Shown: piece after piece, positions 37,219 to 45,546 of the stretch
How the letters are laid out: every line of letters begins with the position of its first letter
Numbering within the stretch: position 1 is the first letter of the stretch
Assembly (NCBI RefSeq): GCF_003471165.1
Contig: NZ_QRIL01000006.1
Coordinates: 108,273 to 172,272 of the forward strand
Origin: Ruminococcus sp. AM22-13
Lineage (GTDB): Bacteria; Bacillota; Clostridia; Lachnospirales; Lachnospiraceae
DNA length: 64,000 nt
Reading direction: 5' to 3'
The notes under the pieces: model-generated
Told to the model about the DNA's origin: nothing
What the model saw: the letters and a program-made list of their open reading frames with translations, nothing else
The model's database searches: none
Made by a program: the position numbers and the translations under genes

Positions 37219-38106
37219 TCATCCTTCCTGTTTTTTTACCAGACGGTCTTTCTCTACATCTCTGTGTTCCAGCCTGAAACCATATTTTGTATTCTTTGAA
37301 AGTCTGGAGTATAATTCTCTCGCCAGTGTGACAGAACGATGTTTTCCCCCGGTACATCCAATTGCAATCACAAGATTTGTCTTTCCTTCTTTCACATAAT
37401 TAGGAATAAGGAAGTTTATCATATCCTCCAGTTTATCTGCAAATGCTCTTGCGGTATCACAGTCCATTACATAATTAAAAACACGTTCATCCAATCCTGT
37501 CAGCGGCCTTAATTCATCTATATAATACGGATTCGGCAAAAAACGAACATCAAATACAAGATCTGCATCCGCCGGAATTCCATATTTAAATCCAAATGAT
37601 AATACAGAAATCATCATATTGCAGAATTCCTGATTATCAACGAATATCCTGTCAATCTCCTGTTTCAGTTCCCTTGTCAGAAGATGGCTGGTATCAATAA
37701 TGTAGTCTGCGCGCTCTTTCAAAAAACGCATCTTTTCTCTTTCCAGCCGAATCCCATCATCAACTCTTCCGCCCATAGCAAGCGGATGACTCCTTCTGGT
37801 CTCCTTGTATCTCTTAACCAGAACGCTGTCCTGGGCATCCAGAAACAGGATATCAAAATCATATCCTGCCTTCTTCATTCTGTCCAGAACAACTTCCAGT
37901 TCATCTAATGAACGTCCGCTTCTGGCATCGATTCCCAACGCAACATTCTGTACATCTTCTCCATGTATCTCCGGCATCAGTGATGCAAATTTTTCCAGCA
38001 AAGGAATCGGAAGATTATCTACGCAAAAATAATTTGCGTCCTCCAGCATTTTTAATGCAGCGGTTTTTCCGGCACCTGATACTCCTGTAACTATTACAAA
38101 ACGCAT
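37219..38106 (-). CDS. rapZ: RapZ/YvcJ nucleotide-binding protein
   Basis: 295 residues. Walker A GVSGAGKT at 8-15, and C-terminal GCTGGKHRSVTLARELYSRL that binds UDP-GlcNAc-type ligands in this family. In E. coli RapZ guides RNase E on GlmZ; in Firmicutes YvcJ has GTPase activity and a less clear role. yvcK, usually between rapZ and whiA, is absent here. Confidence 0.94.
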   Translation of the reverse strand: MRFVIVTGVSGAGKTAALKMLEDANYFCVDNLPIPLLEKFASLMPEIHGEDVQNVALGIDARSGRSLDELEVVLDRMKKAGYDFDILFLDAQDSVLVKRYKETRRSHPLAMGGRVDDGIRLEREKMRFLKERADYIIDTSHLLTRELKQEIDRIFVDNQEFCNMMISVLSFGFKYGIPADADLVFDVRFLPNPYYIDELRPLTGLDERVFNYVMDCDTARAFADKLEDMINFLIPNYVKEGKTNLVIAIGCTGGKHRSVTLARELYSRLSKNTKYGFRLEHRDVEKDRLVKKQEG

Positions 38107-38127
38107 TTTTTATCTCCTGTCACCTAA

Positions 38128-38216
38128 TACATCGTTTTCGAAATAACTATACCACTTATCTACACACTCAAATCCGCATTCTGCGTAATCGGTATAGTTA
38201 TTTACGAAACGATGTA
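38128..38216. repeat. 89-bp inverted repeat overlapping the 3' end of murB
   Basis: Arms 38128-38153 and 38191-38216 are 26 bp and match at 23 positions (TACATCGTTT ... AAATAACTATACC). The 37-base centre has GATTACGCAGAATGCGGATT. The right arm carries the last five codons (TSFRK) and the stop of murB. It reads as an inserted MITE-like element or an mRNA 3' hairpin. Confidence 0.8.
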
Positions 38217-39148
38217 CTAATCTGTAAGTCTGTATCTTCGAAATCTCCAAGGAACTTTACTTCCGGTTCAAGAGTCACGCCAAACTGCTCTTTTACTTTA
38301 TCCTGCACATCCTTAATCAGTCTGCACACATCTGTCGCAGTTGCATTTCCCTTGTTAATCACAAATCCGCAATGCTTCTCTGACACCTGTGCACCACCAG
38401 TCTGATATCCACACAGTCCTGCATCCATGATCAGTTTTCCTGCAAAATATCCCTCCGGGCGTTTAAACGTACTTCCTGCGCTCGGATACTCTAAGGGTTG
38501 TTTGCTTACTCTCTGCTCTGTCAGCTCTTTCATTCTCGCCTTAATCACTTCCTGTTCTCCCTGTTCCAGAACGATTACTGCGCCAAGCACCAGATATCCT
38601 TTTTTCTTAATGATACTTGTACGGTACCCCATTTCCAGTTCTTCCGCCGGAAGTGTAAGAATTTCTCCTTTTTCAGTCATAACGGTTACTTCTTTCAGGA
38701 TGTCTTTCATCTCACCGCCATAAGCACCCGCATTCATGACAACTGCGCCACCTAATGTTCCCGGGATTCCTCCGGCAAACTCAAAGCCTGTCAGAGATGC
38801 ATTCTTAGCTGCAGCGGCAATCTGAGATAGCAAAGCGCCCGCCTTTGCACGAATCATATTCCCCTCTGCCGTAATCTCACCATAGTTTCTGTAAAGCTGT
38901 ATGATCACGCCTCTGTAGCCGGCATCACTTACCAGAAGATTGCTTCCATTTCCCAAAATAAAATATGGCAGTTTTTCATCACTGCATATCTTAATAATCT
39001 CCTGCAATTCCTCCTGTGAAGAAGGCAATAAAAAACAATCTGCCGGACCACCAATGCGAAATGTCGTGTGACGGTTCATCGGTTCATTTACCTTGACTTT
39101 CTCTTTCCCCAGCAGATCAGTAAATTTCTCTATTATATTCTGATTCAT
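38198..39148 (-). CDS. murB: UDP-N-acetylenolpyruvoylglucosamine reductase
   Basis: Makes UDP-MurNAc, second committed step of peptidoglycan synthesis. FAD-binding type: HTTFRIGGPADCFLLPSS, GNGSNLLVSD, and the C-terminal EPEVKFLG with catalytic Glu. The catalytic Ser lies in EYPSAGSTFKRPEG. About 316 residues from ATG at 39148, chosen because GAGGA is 9 bases before it; ATG at 39157 abuts the same site. The last codons derive from an inverted repeat. Confidence 0.95.
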   Translation of the reverse strand: MNQNIIEKFTDLLGKEKVKVNEPMNRHTTFRIGGPADCFLLPSSQEELQEIIKICSDEKLPYFILGNGSNLLVSDAGYRGVIIQLYRNYGEITAEGNMIRAKAGALLSQIAAAAKNASLTGFEFAGGIPGTLGGAVVMNAGAYGGEMKDILKEVTVMTEKGEILTLPAEELEMGYRTSIIKKKGYLVLGAVIVLEQGEQEVIKARMKELTEQRVSKQPLEYPSAGSTFKRPEGYFAGKLIMDAGLCGYQTGGAQVSEKHCGFVINKGNATATDVCRLIKDVQDKVKEQFGVTLEPEVKFLGDFEDTDLQISTSFRK

Positions 39149-39212
39149 AGATTTCATTCCTCTATCTTTCTATTTTATTATTTTGTCACTGAGAACGAAG
39201 TAAACAGTAACA

Positions 39213-39917
39213 TTATTTTTTGTATCTGTGCTTCCTGTCAGATTTTCCAAGCAAATCTTTAACCACCACACCGGCCAGCATCATTCCTGCTGCTCCCGGC
39301 ATGAAAGAAATACTTCCATGCAGCTGTATATCTGATATTTTCTCTCTCGAGGAAAGCACCTTTACTTTTCGGATTCCTTTTTTACGCAATTTTGTTCTTA
39401 TCTGTTTCGCTATCGGACACAGAACACTTCTGGAAATATCCACGATCTCCAGTTTTGACGGATCCATCCTGTCGTCTGTACTCATACAGGATATGATTGG
39501 CGTTTTACTGATCTTTGCATTCTCAATCAGTAAAAGCTTAGATTCCACAGTATTCATGGCATCTATAATATAATCATAATTTTTCAGATCAAACATTCCG
39601 GCTGTTTCATTATTATAAAACGTTTCGTATGTGTGCACCAGAATGCCCTCATCAATATCTCGGATCCTCATCTTGGCAATCTGAACATTACTTTTTCCAA
39701 CAGTAGATCGCAGCGCATATAACTGTCTGTTAATGTCAGTAACAGACACGATCCCATTATCCACAAGTGTAAGGCTCGCCACACCACATCTGGCCAGCGC
39801 CTCGGCAGCAAAAGAACCTGCTCCGCCAAGCCCGAAAACAGCGATTCTTGCTTTGCCAAGTTTATCAGCCCCTGCATCACCAAGCAGCATTTCCATTCTG
39901 GAAAAAGCATCCGGCAT
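39213..39917 (-). CDS. tcdA: tRNA threonylcarbamoyladenosine dehydratase TcdA
   Basis: 234 residues of the ThiF/E1 superfamily; ATP-dependent cyclisation of t6A37 to ct6A in tRNA. AVFGLGGAGSFAAEALARCG is the nucleotide site, DNRQ-like TDINRQLYAL and CMSTDDRMDPSKLEI follow, and PGAAGMMLAGVVVKDLLG is the C-terminal signature of TcdA/YgdL. It ends 56 bases before murB starts and may be co-transcribed with it. Confidence 0.9.
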   Translation of the reverse strand: MPDAFSRMEMLLGDAGADKLGKARIAVFGLGGAGSFAAEALARCGVASLTLVDNGIVSVTDINRQLYALRSTVGKSNVQIAKMRIRDIDEGILVHTYETFYNNETAGMFDLKNYDYIIDAMNTVESKLLLIENAKISKTPIISCMSTDDRMDPSKLEIVDISRSVLCPIAKQIRTKLRKKGIRKVKVLSSREKISDIQLHGSISFMPGAAGMMLAGVVVKDLLGKSDRKHRYKK

Positions 39918-40009
39918 ACAAAAACCTCCTACGAATCAATATCTGTACAGGATATTATACTATTTTTCTCCCCAAAAGTACAGTTCTTCATACATTCTTT
40001 AGAATTGAT

Positions 40010-40038
40010 GTATATAATTTTATGATTCCGCCATAATA
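40010..40038 (+). promoter_or_regulatory. Candidate forespore (sigma-G type) promoter of spoVA
   Basis: GTATA (40010-40014), a 17-base spacer and CATAATA (40032-40038), close to sigma-G/sigma-F consensus. spoVA is a sigma-G operon in Bacillus. Confidence 0.55.
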
Positions 40039-40083
40039 CCTATCACAGGCACAGCAATTCGTCATCTTATTCAGGAGGCAGAC

Positions 40084-40503
40084 ATGCTACAGCAGATCTT
40101 TCTCGGATTTATCGGACTATGCTCCGGCTTTATCATTGCCGGAGGACTGATCGGGCTTCTGATCGGGCTCTCTATTGTCCCGCGTTATGCAGGCATTACA
40201 CATACCGCAGACCATATCATGCTATATGAGGACATTACATTATTCGGAACAGAGCTTGGAAATCTGTTCTATCTCTTTCAATGGAACATCCCTGCCGGTA
40301 CTCCTTTTTTGATTTTGTACGGGCTCTTTTCAGGAATCTTTCTCGGAGGATGGATCATGGCACTTGCAGAAATGGCAGATATTTTTCCCATCTTTGCAAG
40401 AAGAATCCGTTTCCAAAAGGGCCTCTCCTTTACCATTTTGTGTGTCGCATTCGGCAAAGCAGTCGGCTCACTGATTTACTATTATAACGGATGGCTTCCA
40501 TGA
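40084..40503 (+). CDS. spoVAB: Stage V sporulation protein AB
   Basis: 139 residues with four predicted membrane segments. Part of the SpoVA channel that loads dipicolinic acid into the forespore and releases it in germination. SIVPRYAGITHTADHI, the YEDITLFGTELG segment and the FPIFARRIRFQKGLS end line up with Bacillus SpoVAB. AGGAGG precedes ATG. First gene of the operon. Confidence 0.85.
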   Translation: MLQQIFLGFIGLCSGFIIAGGLIGLLIGLSIVPRYAGITHTADHIMLYEDITLFGTELGNLFYLFQWNIPAGTPFLILYGLFSGIFLGGWIMALAEMADIFPIFARRIRFQKGLSFTILCVAFGKAVGSLIYYYNGWLP

Positions 40504-40548
40504 TTTCCAGATAATTATCATAAAAGAAAGGAGAACATAGAAAATCTT

Positions 40549-41013
40549 ATGTCAGGTAATATTTCAACTCAAAAACAACAAAAGCAGCAAAAACAATATC
40601 AGGACTACGTAAAAAAAATCACCCCTGTTCACAGCCTGGGGCTAAATATGTGCAAAGCCTTTTTCACAGGCGGTATCATCTGTGTTCTGGGACAGTTTAT
40701 CCTAAATTATGCCAAAAGTCTCGGACTTGACAAAGATACTTCCGGTTCCTGGTGTTCCCTTATTCTGATACTGATCAGCGTTATCCTTACCGGTCTTAAT
40801 CTTTATTCCAAAATCGGAAAATTCGGAGGAGCCGGAGGTCTTGTGCCAATCACCGGGTTTGCCAACTCTGTCGCCGCTTCCGCCATCGAATACAAAGCAG
40901 AGGGGCAGGTCTTTGGCATCGGATGCAAGATATTCACCATCGCAGGTCCCGTAATTCTGTATGGAATTTTAAGTTCGTGGATTCTTGGTGTTATTTACTA
41001 TCTTTTCACATAA
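40549..41013 (+). CDS. spoVAC: Stage V sporulation protein AC
   Basis: 154 residues, polar Gln/Lys-rich N-terminus and about four membrane helices. GGAGGLVPITGFANSVAASA is the family core shared with SpoVAE. SpoVAC is reported to behave as a mechanosensitive channel in germination. AGGAGAA precedes the ATG. Confidence 0.95.
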   Translation: MSGNISTQKQQKQQKQYQDYVKKITPVHSLGLNMCKAFFTGGIICVLGQFILNYAKSLGLDKDTSGSWCSLILILISVILTGLNLYSKIGKFGGAGGLVPITGFANSVAASAIEYKAEGQVFGIGCKIFTIAGPVILYGILSSWILGVIYYLFT

Positions 41014-41040
41014 CTGTTCCATGCTTTTGTAGATACAAAA

Positions 41041-41092
41041 TCAATCAGATATTCGCAATTGAAGCAGGGGACTTACTTGATTTGGTTAAAAT
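41041..41092. repeat. Interspersed repeat in the spoVAC-spoVAD gap
   Basis: TCAATCAGATATTCGCAATT, GAAGCAGGGGACTTACTTGA and TTTGGTTAAAA: left part as in the 8595 copy, right part as in the 10480 element, so it joins both versions. It makes the only long gap of the operon. Confidence 0.7.
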
Positions 41093-41156
41093 ATTTTGCG
41101 AAACAGACAACTACCGAATATTTATCTTTTCAGATTTATCTCACAGGAGGTTTCAT

Positions 41157-42239
41157 ATGAAGAATCAACTAACTCTCGGTACATCCAGTGTCTCATTTAA
41201 AAATCCCGTCTTTATCCAAAGCTGTGCCTCGATTGTCGGTCAGAAAGAAGGCGAAGGCCCATTAGGATCCTGTTTCGACAAAGTATGCGAAGATCCCTTG
41301 TTCGGTACGGATACATGGGAAGCAGCCGAAAGCACTATGCAAAAGGAAACCGCATTGCTGGCAATCCGGAAAGCCGGTCTGCAGGCATCTGATATCCGTT
41401 TTCTTTTCGCCGGTGACCTGCTCGCCCAGACTGTTGCATCTTCTTTCGGAACAGCAGATCTTGGAATTCCGTTTTATGGTCTTTTCGGTGCATGTTCCAC
41501 TATGGGCGAGTCTCTTTCCCTTGGCTCTTTGTGTGTAGCAGGCGGCTACGGAAAGCATATCCTCTGCGCTACCTCCAGCCATTTTGCCAGCGCAGAAAAG
41601 GAATTTCGTTTTCCCCTGGGATATGGAAATCAAAGACCCCTATCTGCTACCTGGACGGTCACTGGTTCCGGAGCCTGTGTACTCGGATACGAACCTCCAT
41701 CCCGTTCTGCTGCCAAAAACTCCAACTCTCTCCGCCATCAAAATACCTGTGCCGTCATAACAGGAATCACCACCGGCAGACTGGTTGACTTCGGATTTAA
41801 GGATTCCTTTAACATGGGCGGATGCATGGCTCCTGCCGCGTGCGATACCATAGCCCAGAATCTAAAAGATTTCAACCGCAAGCCTGAAGATTACGATGCT
41901 ATTTTCACAGGTGATCTCGGCCTGATAGGTCAGAAAATCCTCTTCGACCTTCTCTTAGAAAAAGGATTTGATATCTCTTCCATACATCAGGACTGCGGCA
42001 TGTTGATTTATGACTCAGAAACTCAGGACACACATTCCGGCGGCAGCGGATGTGGATGTGCTGCTTCTGTTTTAGCCGGACATATATTACCAGGTATCAT
42101 AAATAATAACTGGAAACGAATTCTGTTTGTCCCCACCGGAGCATTGTTATCAAAAGTAAGTTTCAACGAAGGGGACTCTATTCCCGGAATCGCACATGCC
42201 GTTGTTATTGAACAATATAAAGTTCCTGAGATGATGTAA
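41157..42239 (+). CDS. spoVAD: Stage V sporulation protein AD
   Basis: 360 residues, thiolase-like fold that binds DPA in SpoVA. The frame is open from 40923, but CAGGAGG followed by ATG at 41157 gives MKNQLTLGTSSVSFKNPVFI, as in the family. Typical pieces are GPLGSCFDKVCEDPLFGTDT, DLLAQTVASSF and HSGGSGCGCAASVL. Confidence 0.96.
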   Translation: MKNQLTLGTSSVSFKNPVFIQSCASIVGQKEGEGPLGSCFDKVCEDPLFGTDTWEAAESTMQKETALLAIRKAGLQASDIRFLFAGDLLAQTVASSFGTADLGIPFYGLFGACSTMGESLSLGSLCVAGGYGKHILCATSSHFASAEKEFRFPLGYGNQRPLSATWTVTGSGACVLGYEPPSRSAAKNSNSLRHQNTCAVITGITTGRLVDFGFKDSFNMGGCMAPAACDTIAQNLKDFNRKPEDYDAIFTGDLGLIGQKILFDLLLEKGFDISSIHQDCGMLIYDSETQDTHSGGSGCGCAASVLAGHILPGIINNNWKRILFVPTGALLSKVSFNEGDSIPGIAHAVVIEQYKVPEMM

Positions 42240-42256
42240 ATAAAAGGAGGAAAAAC

Positions 42257-42613
42257 ATGGACTATTTTAATGCTTTCTGGACGGGAGGACTCATCTGTGC
42301 TCTGGTTCAGATTCTGCTTGACAGGACAAAACTTATGCCTGGCCGTATTATGGTACTTCTGGTCTGCACCGGTTCTGTTTTAAGCGCCATTGGCATTTAT
42401 CAGCCGTTTGTAGAATTTGCAGGAGCAGGCGCATCTGTTCCTTTGCTCGGATTTGGCAATGTATTGTGGAAAGGAATAAAAGAAGCCATCGATGAAAATG
42501 GTCTGATCGGACTTTTTATGGGTGGTTTCACCGCATGTGCGGTCGGTGTCTCCGCAGCTCTTATTTTTTCTTATCTCGCAAGCCTTATTTTCAAGCCGAA
42601 AATGAAAGGATGA
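42257..42613 (+). CDS. spoVAE: Stage V sporulation protein AE
   Basis: 118 residues, membrane protein (three to four helices), SpoVAC-like. AGAGASVPLLGFGNVLWKGI and the DENGLIGLFMGGFTA motif mark SpoVAE (AEb type). AAAGGAGG precedes ATG. Confidence 0.95.
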   Translation: MDYFNAFWTGGLICALVQILLDRTKLMPGRIMVLLVCTGSVLSAIGIYQPFVEFAGAGASVPLLGFGNVLWKGIKEAIDENGLIGLFMGGFTACAVGVSAALIFSYLASLIFKPKMKG

Positions 42614-42619
42614 TTTGAC

Positions 42620-43234
42620 ATGAGCGATACTCTCTATCTGCAATTAGATCAGAATATCCAGGTAACCCACCCGCATATTTACCTGCAGGACATAGCGAAA
42701 CTCTCCTGCAGCAACAGCAAAATTTTAAACCGTCTGCGTGTAATGCCTGTAGCAAATCTTGCACCTGATAAACCCGGCCGTTACGTGATGTCTGTCATGG
42801 ACCTGATCACTGAAATTCAGAAAAAAGAACCAGATCTTGAAATCAATACGATTGGTGAAGAAAACTTTATCATTACATTTAAGAATAAGCCTGGTCCCGG
42901 CATCATCTGGCAGTGGTGTAAAATTATTTTCGTCGGTCTGGCTACTTTTTTCGGTGCCGGATTTTCTATTATGACATTTAATAATGACGTAGACGTTGGC
43001 AGCCTTTTTGATCAGATTTATACACAGGTTACAGGACAGGTTTCCAATCATTTTACTGTTCTGGAAATCACATATTCCATAGGAATCGGGCTTGGCGTCC
43101 TGTTCTTCTTTAATCACTTTGGTCATATGAAGATCACCACCGATCCCACTCCTATGCAGATACAAATGCGCCTGTACGAAGATGATGTCAATAAAACTAT
43201 CATAGAAGATATTGACCGGATGCAGAAAAAGTGA
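42620..43234 (+). CDS. spoVAA: Stage V sporulation protein AA
   Basis: 204 residues. Cytosolic N-domain (DIAKLSCSNSKILNRLRVMP) followed by two membrane helices with FNNDVDVGSLFDQIYTQVTG and EITYSIGIGLGVLFFFNHFG, which line up with Bacillus SpoVAA. In Bacillus it is the first gene, before spoVAB; here it is last, 6 bases after spoVAE. Confidence 0.88.
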   Translation: MSDTLYLQLDQNIQVTHPHIYLQDIAKLSCSNSKILNRLRVMPVANLAPDKPGRYVMSVMDLITEIQKKEPDLEINTIGEENFIITFKNKPGPGIIWQWCKIIFVGLATFFGAGFSIMTFNNDVDVGSLFDQIYTQVTGQVSNHFTVLEITYSIGIGLGVLFFFNHFGHMKITTDPTPMQIQMRLYEDDVNKTIIEDIDRMQKK

Positions 43235-43246
43235 TATACTTTCAGC

Positions 43247-43290
43247 CGAGTGTTCGAAACCTTCCACTCGTAAAAAAAATACTAAAGGAG
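43247..43290 (+). promoter_or_regulatory. preQ1-I riboswitch before queT
   Basis: CGAGTG stem (43247-43252) with CACTCG (43265-43270), loop TTCGAAACCTTC, then the A-rich tail TAAAAAAAATACTAAAGGAG whose end overlaps the ribosome site. Size and layout fit the compact preQ1-I pseudoknot that hides the ribosome site when preQ1 binds. The next gene is a queuosine-precursor transporter. Confidence 0.7.
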
Positions 43291-43300
43291 ATAATTGAAT

Positions 43301-43798
43301 ATGAAAAACAAAGGTACACAGTTTCTTGTAGAGGCGGCTGCAATCGGAGCTATTTATGTAGTTCTGACAGTTTTATTTGCACCGCTTAGTTATGGCGAAG
43401 TCCAGATCCGCTTTTCTGAGGCACTGACAATTCTGCCATTCTTTACACCAGCTGCAATCCCGGGATTATTTGTCGGATGTATCATCGCCAATCTTTTTGG
43501 CGGCGCGATTCCGGTAGATATCATCTTCGGAAGCATTGCAACACTGATCGGTGCTGTATTTACTTACAAGCTTCGCAACTGTAATCGTTTTCTTGCACCG
43601 ATTCCGCCAATCGTGGCGAACGCAGTCATTGTACCATTCGTACTCCGTTTCGGATACGGAGTGAATCTTCCGATTCCGCTTATGATGCTGACTGTAGGTG
43701 TCGGAGAGGTTGTTTCCTGTGCTGTAATAGGACTGATTCTTCAGACAGCTCTTCTGAAATACAAGAATGTAATCTTCAGATCTCAGAGAACCATGTAA
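43301..43798 (+). CDS. queT: Queuosine-precursor ECF transporter S component QueT
   Basis: 165 residues, five to six membrane helices; substrate-binding subunit that works with a shared energy-coupling module encoded elsewhere. YVVLTVLFAPLSYGEVQIRF and the SEALTILPFFTP motif are typical. An in-frame TTG at 43295 is unlikely; AAAGGAG fits ATG at 43301. Confidence 0.93.
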   Translation: MKNKGTQFLVEAAAIGAIYVVLTVLFAPLSYGEVQIRFSEALTILPFFTPAAIPGLFVGCIIANLFGGAIPVDIIFGSIATLIGAVFTYKLRNCNRFLAPIPPIVANAVIVPFVLRFGYGVNLPIPLMMLTVGVGEVVSCAVIGLILQTALLKYKNVIFRSQRTM

Positions 43799-43855
43799 GT
43801 CATCGAAAGCAACCCAAACCATAACCAATATAACTTAACGTATATACGCAAACAC

Positions 43856-43931
43856 AAAAAGAGTATGCAAAACAAGTGATATTTACCTGCTTATCGGGAA
43901 ATATCACTTGTTATCTGCATACTCTTTTTCT
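43856..43931. terminator. Bidirectional terminator between queT and sigF
   Basis: AAAAAGAGTATGCA ... TGCATACTCTTTTT with an inner ACAAGTGATATTT / AAATATCACTTGT stem. T-runs on both strands, between convergent genes. Confidence 0.9.
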
Positions 43932-43950
43932 ATTTACCACCTGATATATA

Positions 43951-44664
43951 CTATGTCTGGTCTTTTAATTGTTTTAAAATTCTTTTCTCCATTCTGGATA
44001 CCTGCACCTGTGAGATTCCCATCTCGGCAGCAATTTCTGTCTGCGTCATATCTTTAAAATATCTCATATATATCAGCTGGCGTTCTCTTGCATCCAGCTT
44101 CTTTAATATTTCATCCAGAAAAATACGATTCAACGCAGCATCCTGTCCATTTTCTTTTTCCTGAAGCCTGTCCATAAGCGAAATATCATTTCCATCACCC
44201 TGATAGATAATCTTATGCAAAGACTCAACTTCTGCCCCCGATTCCAGTGACATCACCACTTCATCTACAGAAAGCTGTGCACTTTGGGCTATTTCCTCCA
44301 TTACCGGTTCTCTCCCCAGTTCTTTTTCCAGTTTTTCCCTTGCGCTGTAAATCCTGACACAATTTTCTTTCAGGCTCCTGCTTACTTTTAAGATTCCATC
44401 ATCCCGAAGATATCTCTTAATCTCACCTGCGATCATCGGTACTGCATAAGTTGAAAATTTCACTTCAAACGAAGCATTAAAATGGTCTACCGCCTTAAGC
44501 AGGCCAATACTTCCTATCTGAATAAGATCTTCCATTTCCACCCCGCGCCCGACAAATCTTTTCGCCACACTGTATATCAATCCTGTATTTTCTTCAAACA
44601 CTGTATCTCTTGCCTTTTTATCCCCCTGTTGCGATTTTGTGATCAAAGCAAGAGTATGATCCAT
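43951..44664 (-). CDS. sigF: RNA polymerase sporulation sigma factor SigF
   Basis: 237 residues. First forespore-specific sigma factor. Region 2 NTGLIYSVAKRFVGRGVEME, region 3 and region 4 MTQTEIAAEMGISQVQVSRM are present. It follows spoIIAB by 2 bases in the classical spoIIA order. Confidence 0.96.
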   Translation of the reverse strand: MDHTLALITKSQQGDKKARDTVFEENTGLIYSVAKRFVGRGVEMEDLIQIGSIGLLKAVDHFNASFEVKFSTYAVPMIAGEIKRYLRDDGILKVSRSLKENCVRIYSAREKLEKELGREPVMEEIAQSAQLSVDEVVMSLESGAEVESLHKIIYQGDGNDISLMDRLQEKENGQDAALNRIFLDEILKKLDARERQLIYMRYFKDMTQTEIAAEMGISQVQVSRMEKRILKQLKDQT

Positions 44665-44666
44665 TA

Positions 44667-45092
44667 TTACCTCCCGATTGTTTTTTTCATATGAACCGTT
44701 GTTCCATCCCCCACCTGTGATTCCACAGTCACCTCGTCCATAAATGCTTCCATAAAGGTAAATCCCATCCCGGATCTGTCCTTCTCCGGCTTGGTAGTAA
44801 ACATCGGTTCCATGGCTTTCGAAATATTTTCTATCCCTATTCCTTTATCAATTACATCAACCCATATGACCCGTCCCTGCATTCTGCACCGGACTTCTAT
44901 TTTCTGCACTTTTCCTTCATAGGCATGAATAATGCAATTTGTAACAGCTTCTGATACCGCAGTTTTCAGATCTGACACCTCTTCCAAAGTAGGGTTTAAC
45001 TGAGTACAGAAAGCAGCCACAGCTACTCTTGCAAGTCCCTCATTTTCAGGCCTGCTGTCAAATACGATCTTCATTTCATTGGTATTTTCCAT
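44667..45092 (-). CDS. spoIIAB: Anti-sigma F factor / serine kinase SpoIIAB
   Basis: 141 residues, GHKL fold: AVSEAVTNCIIHAYEG (N box), DKGIGIENI (G1) and DRSGMGFTFMEAFMDEV (G2). Binds SigF and phosphorylates SpoIIAA. Confidence 0.96.
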   Translation of the reverse strand: MENTNEMKIVFDSRPENEGLARVAVAAFCTQLNPTLEEVSDLKTAVSEAVTNCIIHAYEGKVQKIEVRCRMQGRVIWVDVIDKGIGIENISKAMEPMFTTKPEKDRSGMGFTFMEAFMDEVTVESQVGDGTTVHMKKTIGR

Positions 45093-45125
45093 AATATCTG
45101 CCTACCCCCTTCATCTAAGTACCCA

Positions 45126-45431
45126 TTAACAGATTTCCACAAACTTATATACTCCGGACAAATGCAAAAGCTTCTCAATATAAGAATTCACCCCTGTTGC
45201 CTGTATACAGTCACCCCTCATTCCCATCATCCGGTATCTTCCCATGAGCAGTCCGATACCCGAACTGTCCATAAATGTCGTTCCAGAAAAATCAAAGGTA
45301 ATTGTCCGGATATATTTTTTTCTGATGATCTCATCAGAATCTCTGCGGATCTCATCTGTTACCATATGATCCACTTCTTTTGGCAAATGAATAATCAGAC
45401 AGTTTCCCTGTATTTCAAATCTGTTTTCCAT
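45126..45431 (-). CDS. spoIIAA: Anti-anti-sigma factor SpoIIAA
   Basis: 101 residues, STAS fold, with the phosphorylatable Ser in FMDSSGIGLLMGR (55-63). The frame is open to 45467, but GAGGAGAAGC lies before ATG at 45431, giving MENRFEIQGN. Dephosphorylated form frees SigF. Confidence 0.95.
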   Translation of the reverse strand: MENRFEIQGNCLIIHLPKEVDHMVTDEIRRDSDEIIRKKYIRTITFDFSGTTFMDSSGIGLLMGRYRMMGMRGDCIQATGVNSYIEKLLHLSGVYKFVEIC

Positions 45432-45453
45432 AAAGCTTCTCCTCTCTATAACG

Positions 45454-45488
45454 CAAAAGAGATGCATATATTACATGCATCTCTTTTG
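45454..45488. terminator. Perfect hairpin upstream of spoIIAA
   Basis: CAAAAGAGATGCAT / ATGCATCTCTTTTG, 14-bp perfect arms with a 7-base loop. It lies between the TPR gene and spoIIAA. The short T-run sits in the arm itself; it may terminate the upstream gene or fold in the spoIIA leader. Confidence 0.6.
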
Positions 45489-45502
45489 TATCTTTCCATA
45501 TT

Positions 45503-45546
45503 ATGATATCAGGGTCAAAAGGTCTTTTGTCCCTAACTTGATATTA
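45503..45546. repeat. Hairpin repeat A, copy 1, abutting the TPR gene stop
   Basis: ATGATATCAGGGTCAAAAGG and TCTTTTGTCCCTAACTTGAT. Stem GGTCAAAAG / CTTTTGTCC plus outer ATATCA / TGATAT. The same sequence, inverted, forms 56035-56077 next to the licT stop. Confidence 0.75.

Noticed and set aside
40923..41156. N-terminal extension of SpoVAD
   Set aside because: It overlaps spoVAC and a repeat element; the ATG at 41157 has a strong ribosome site and the family's normal N-terminus.
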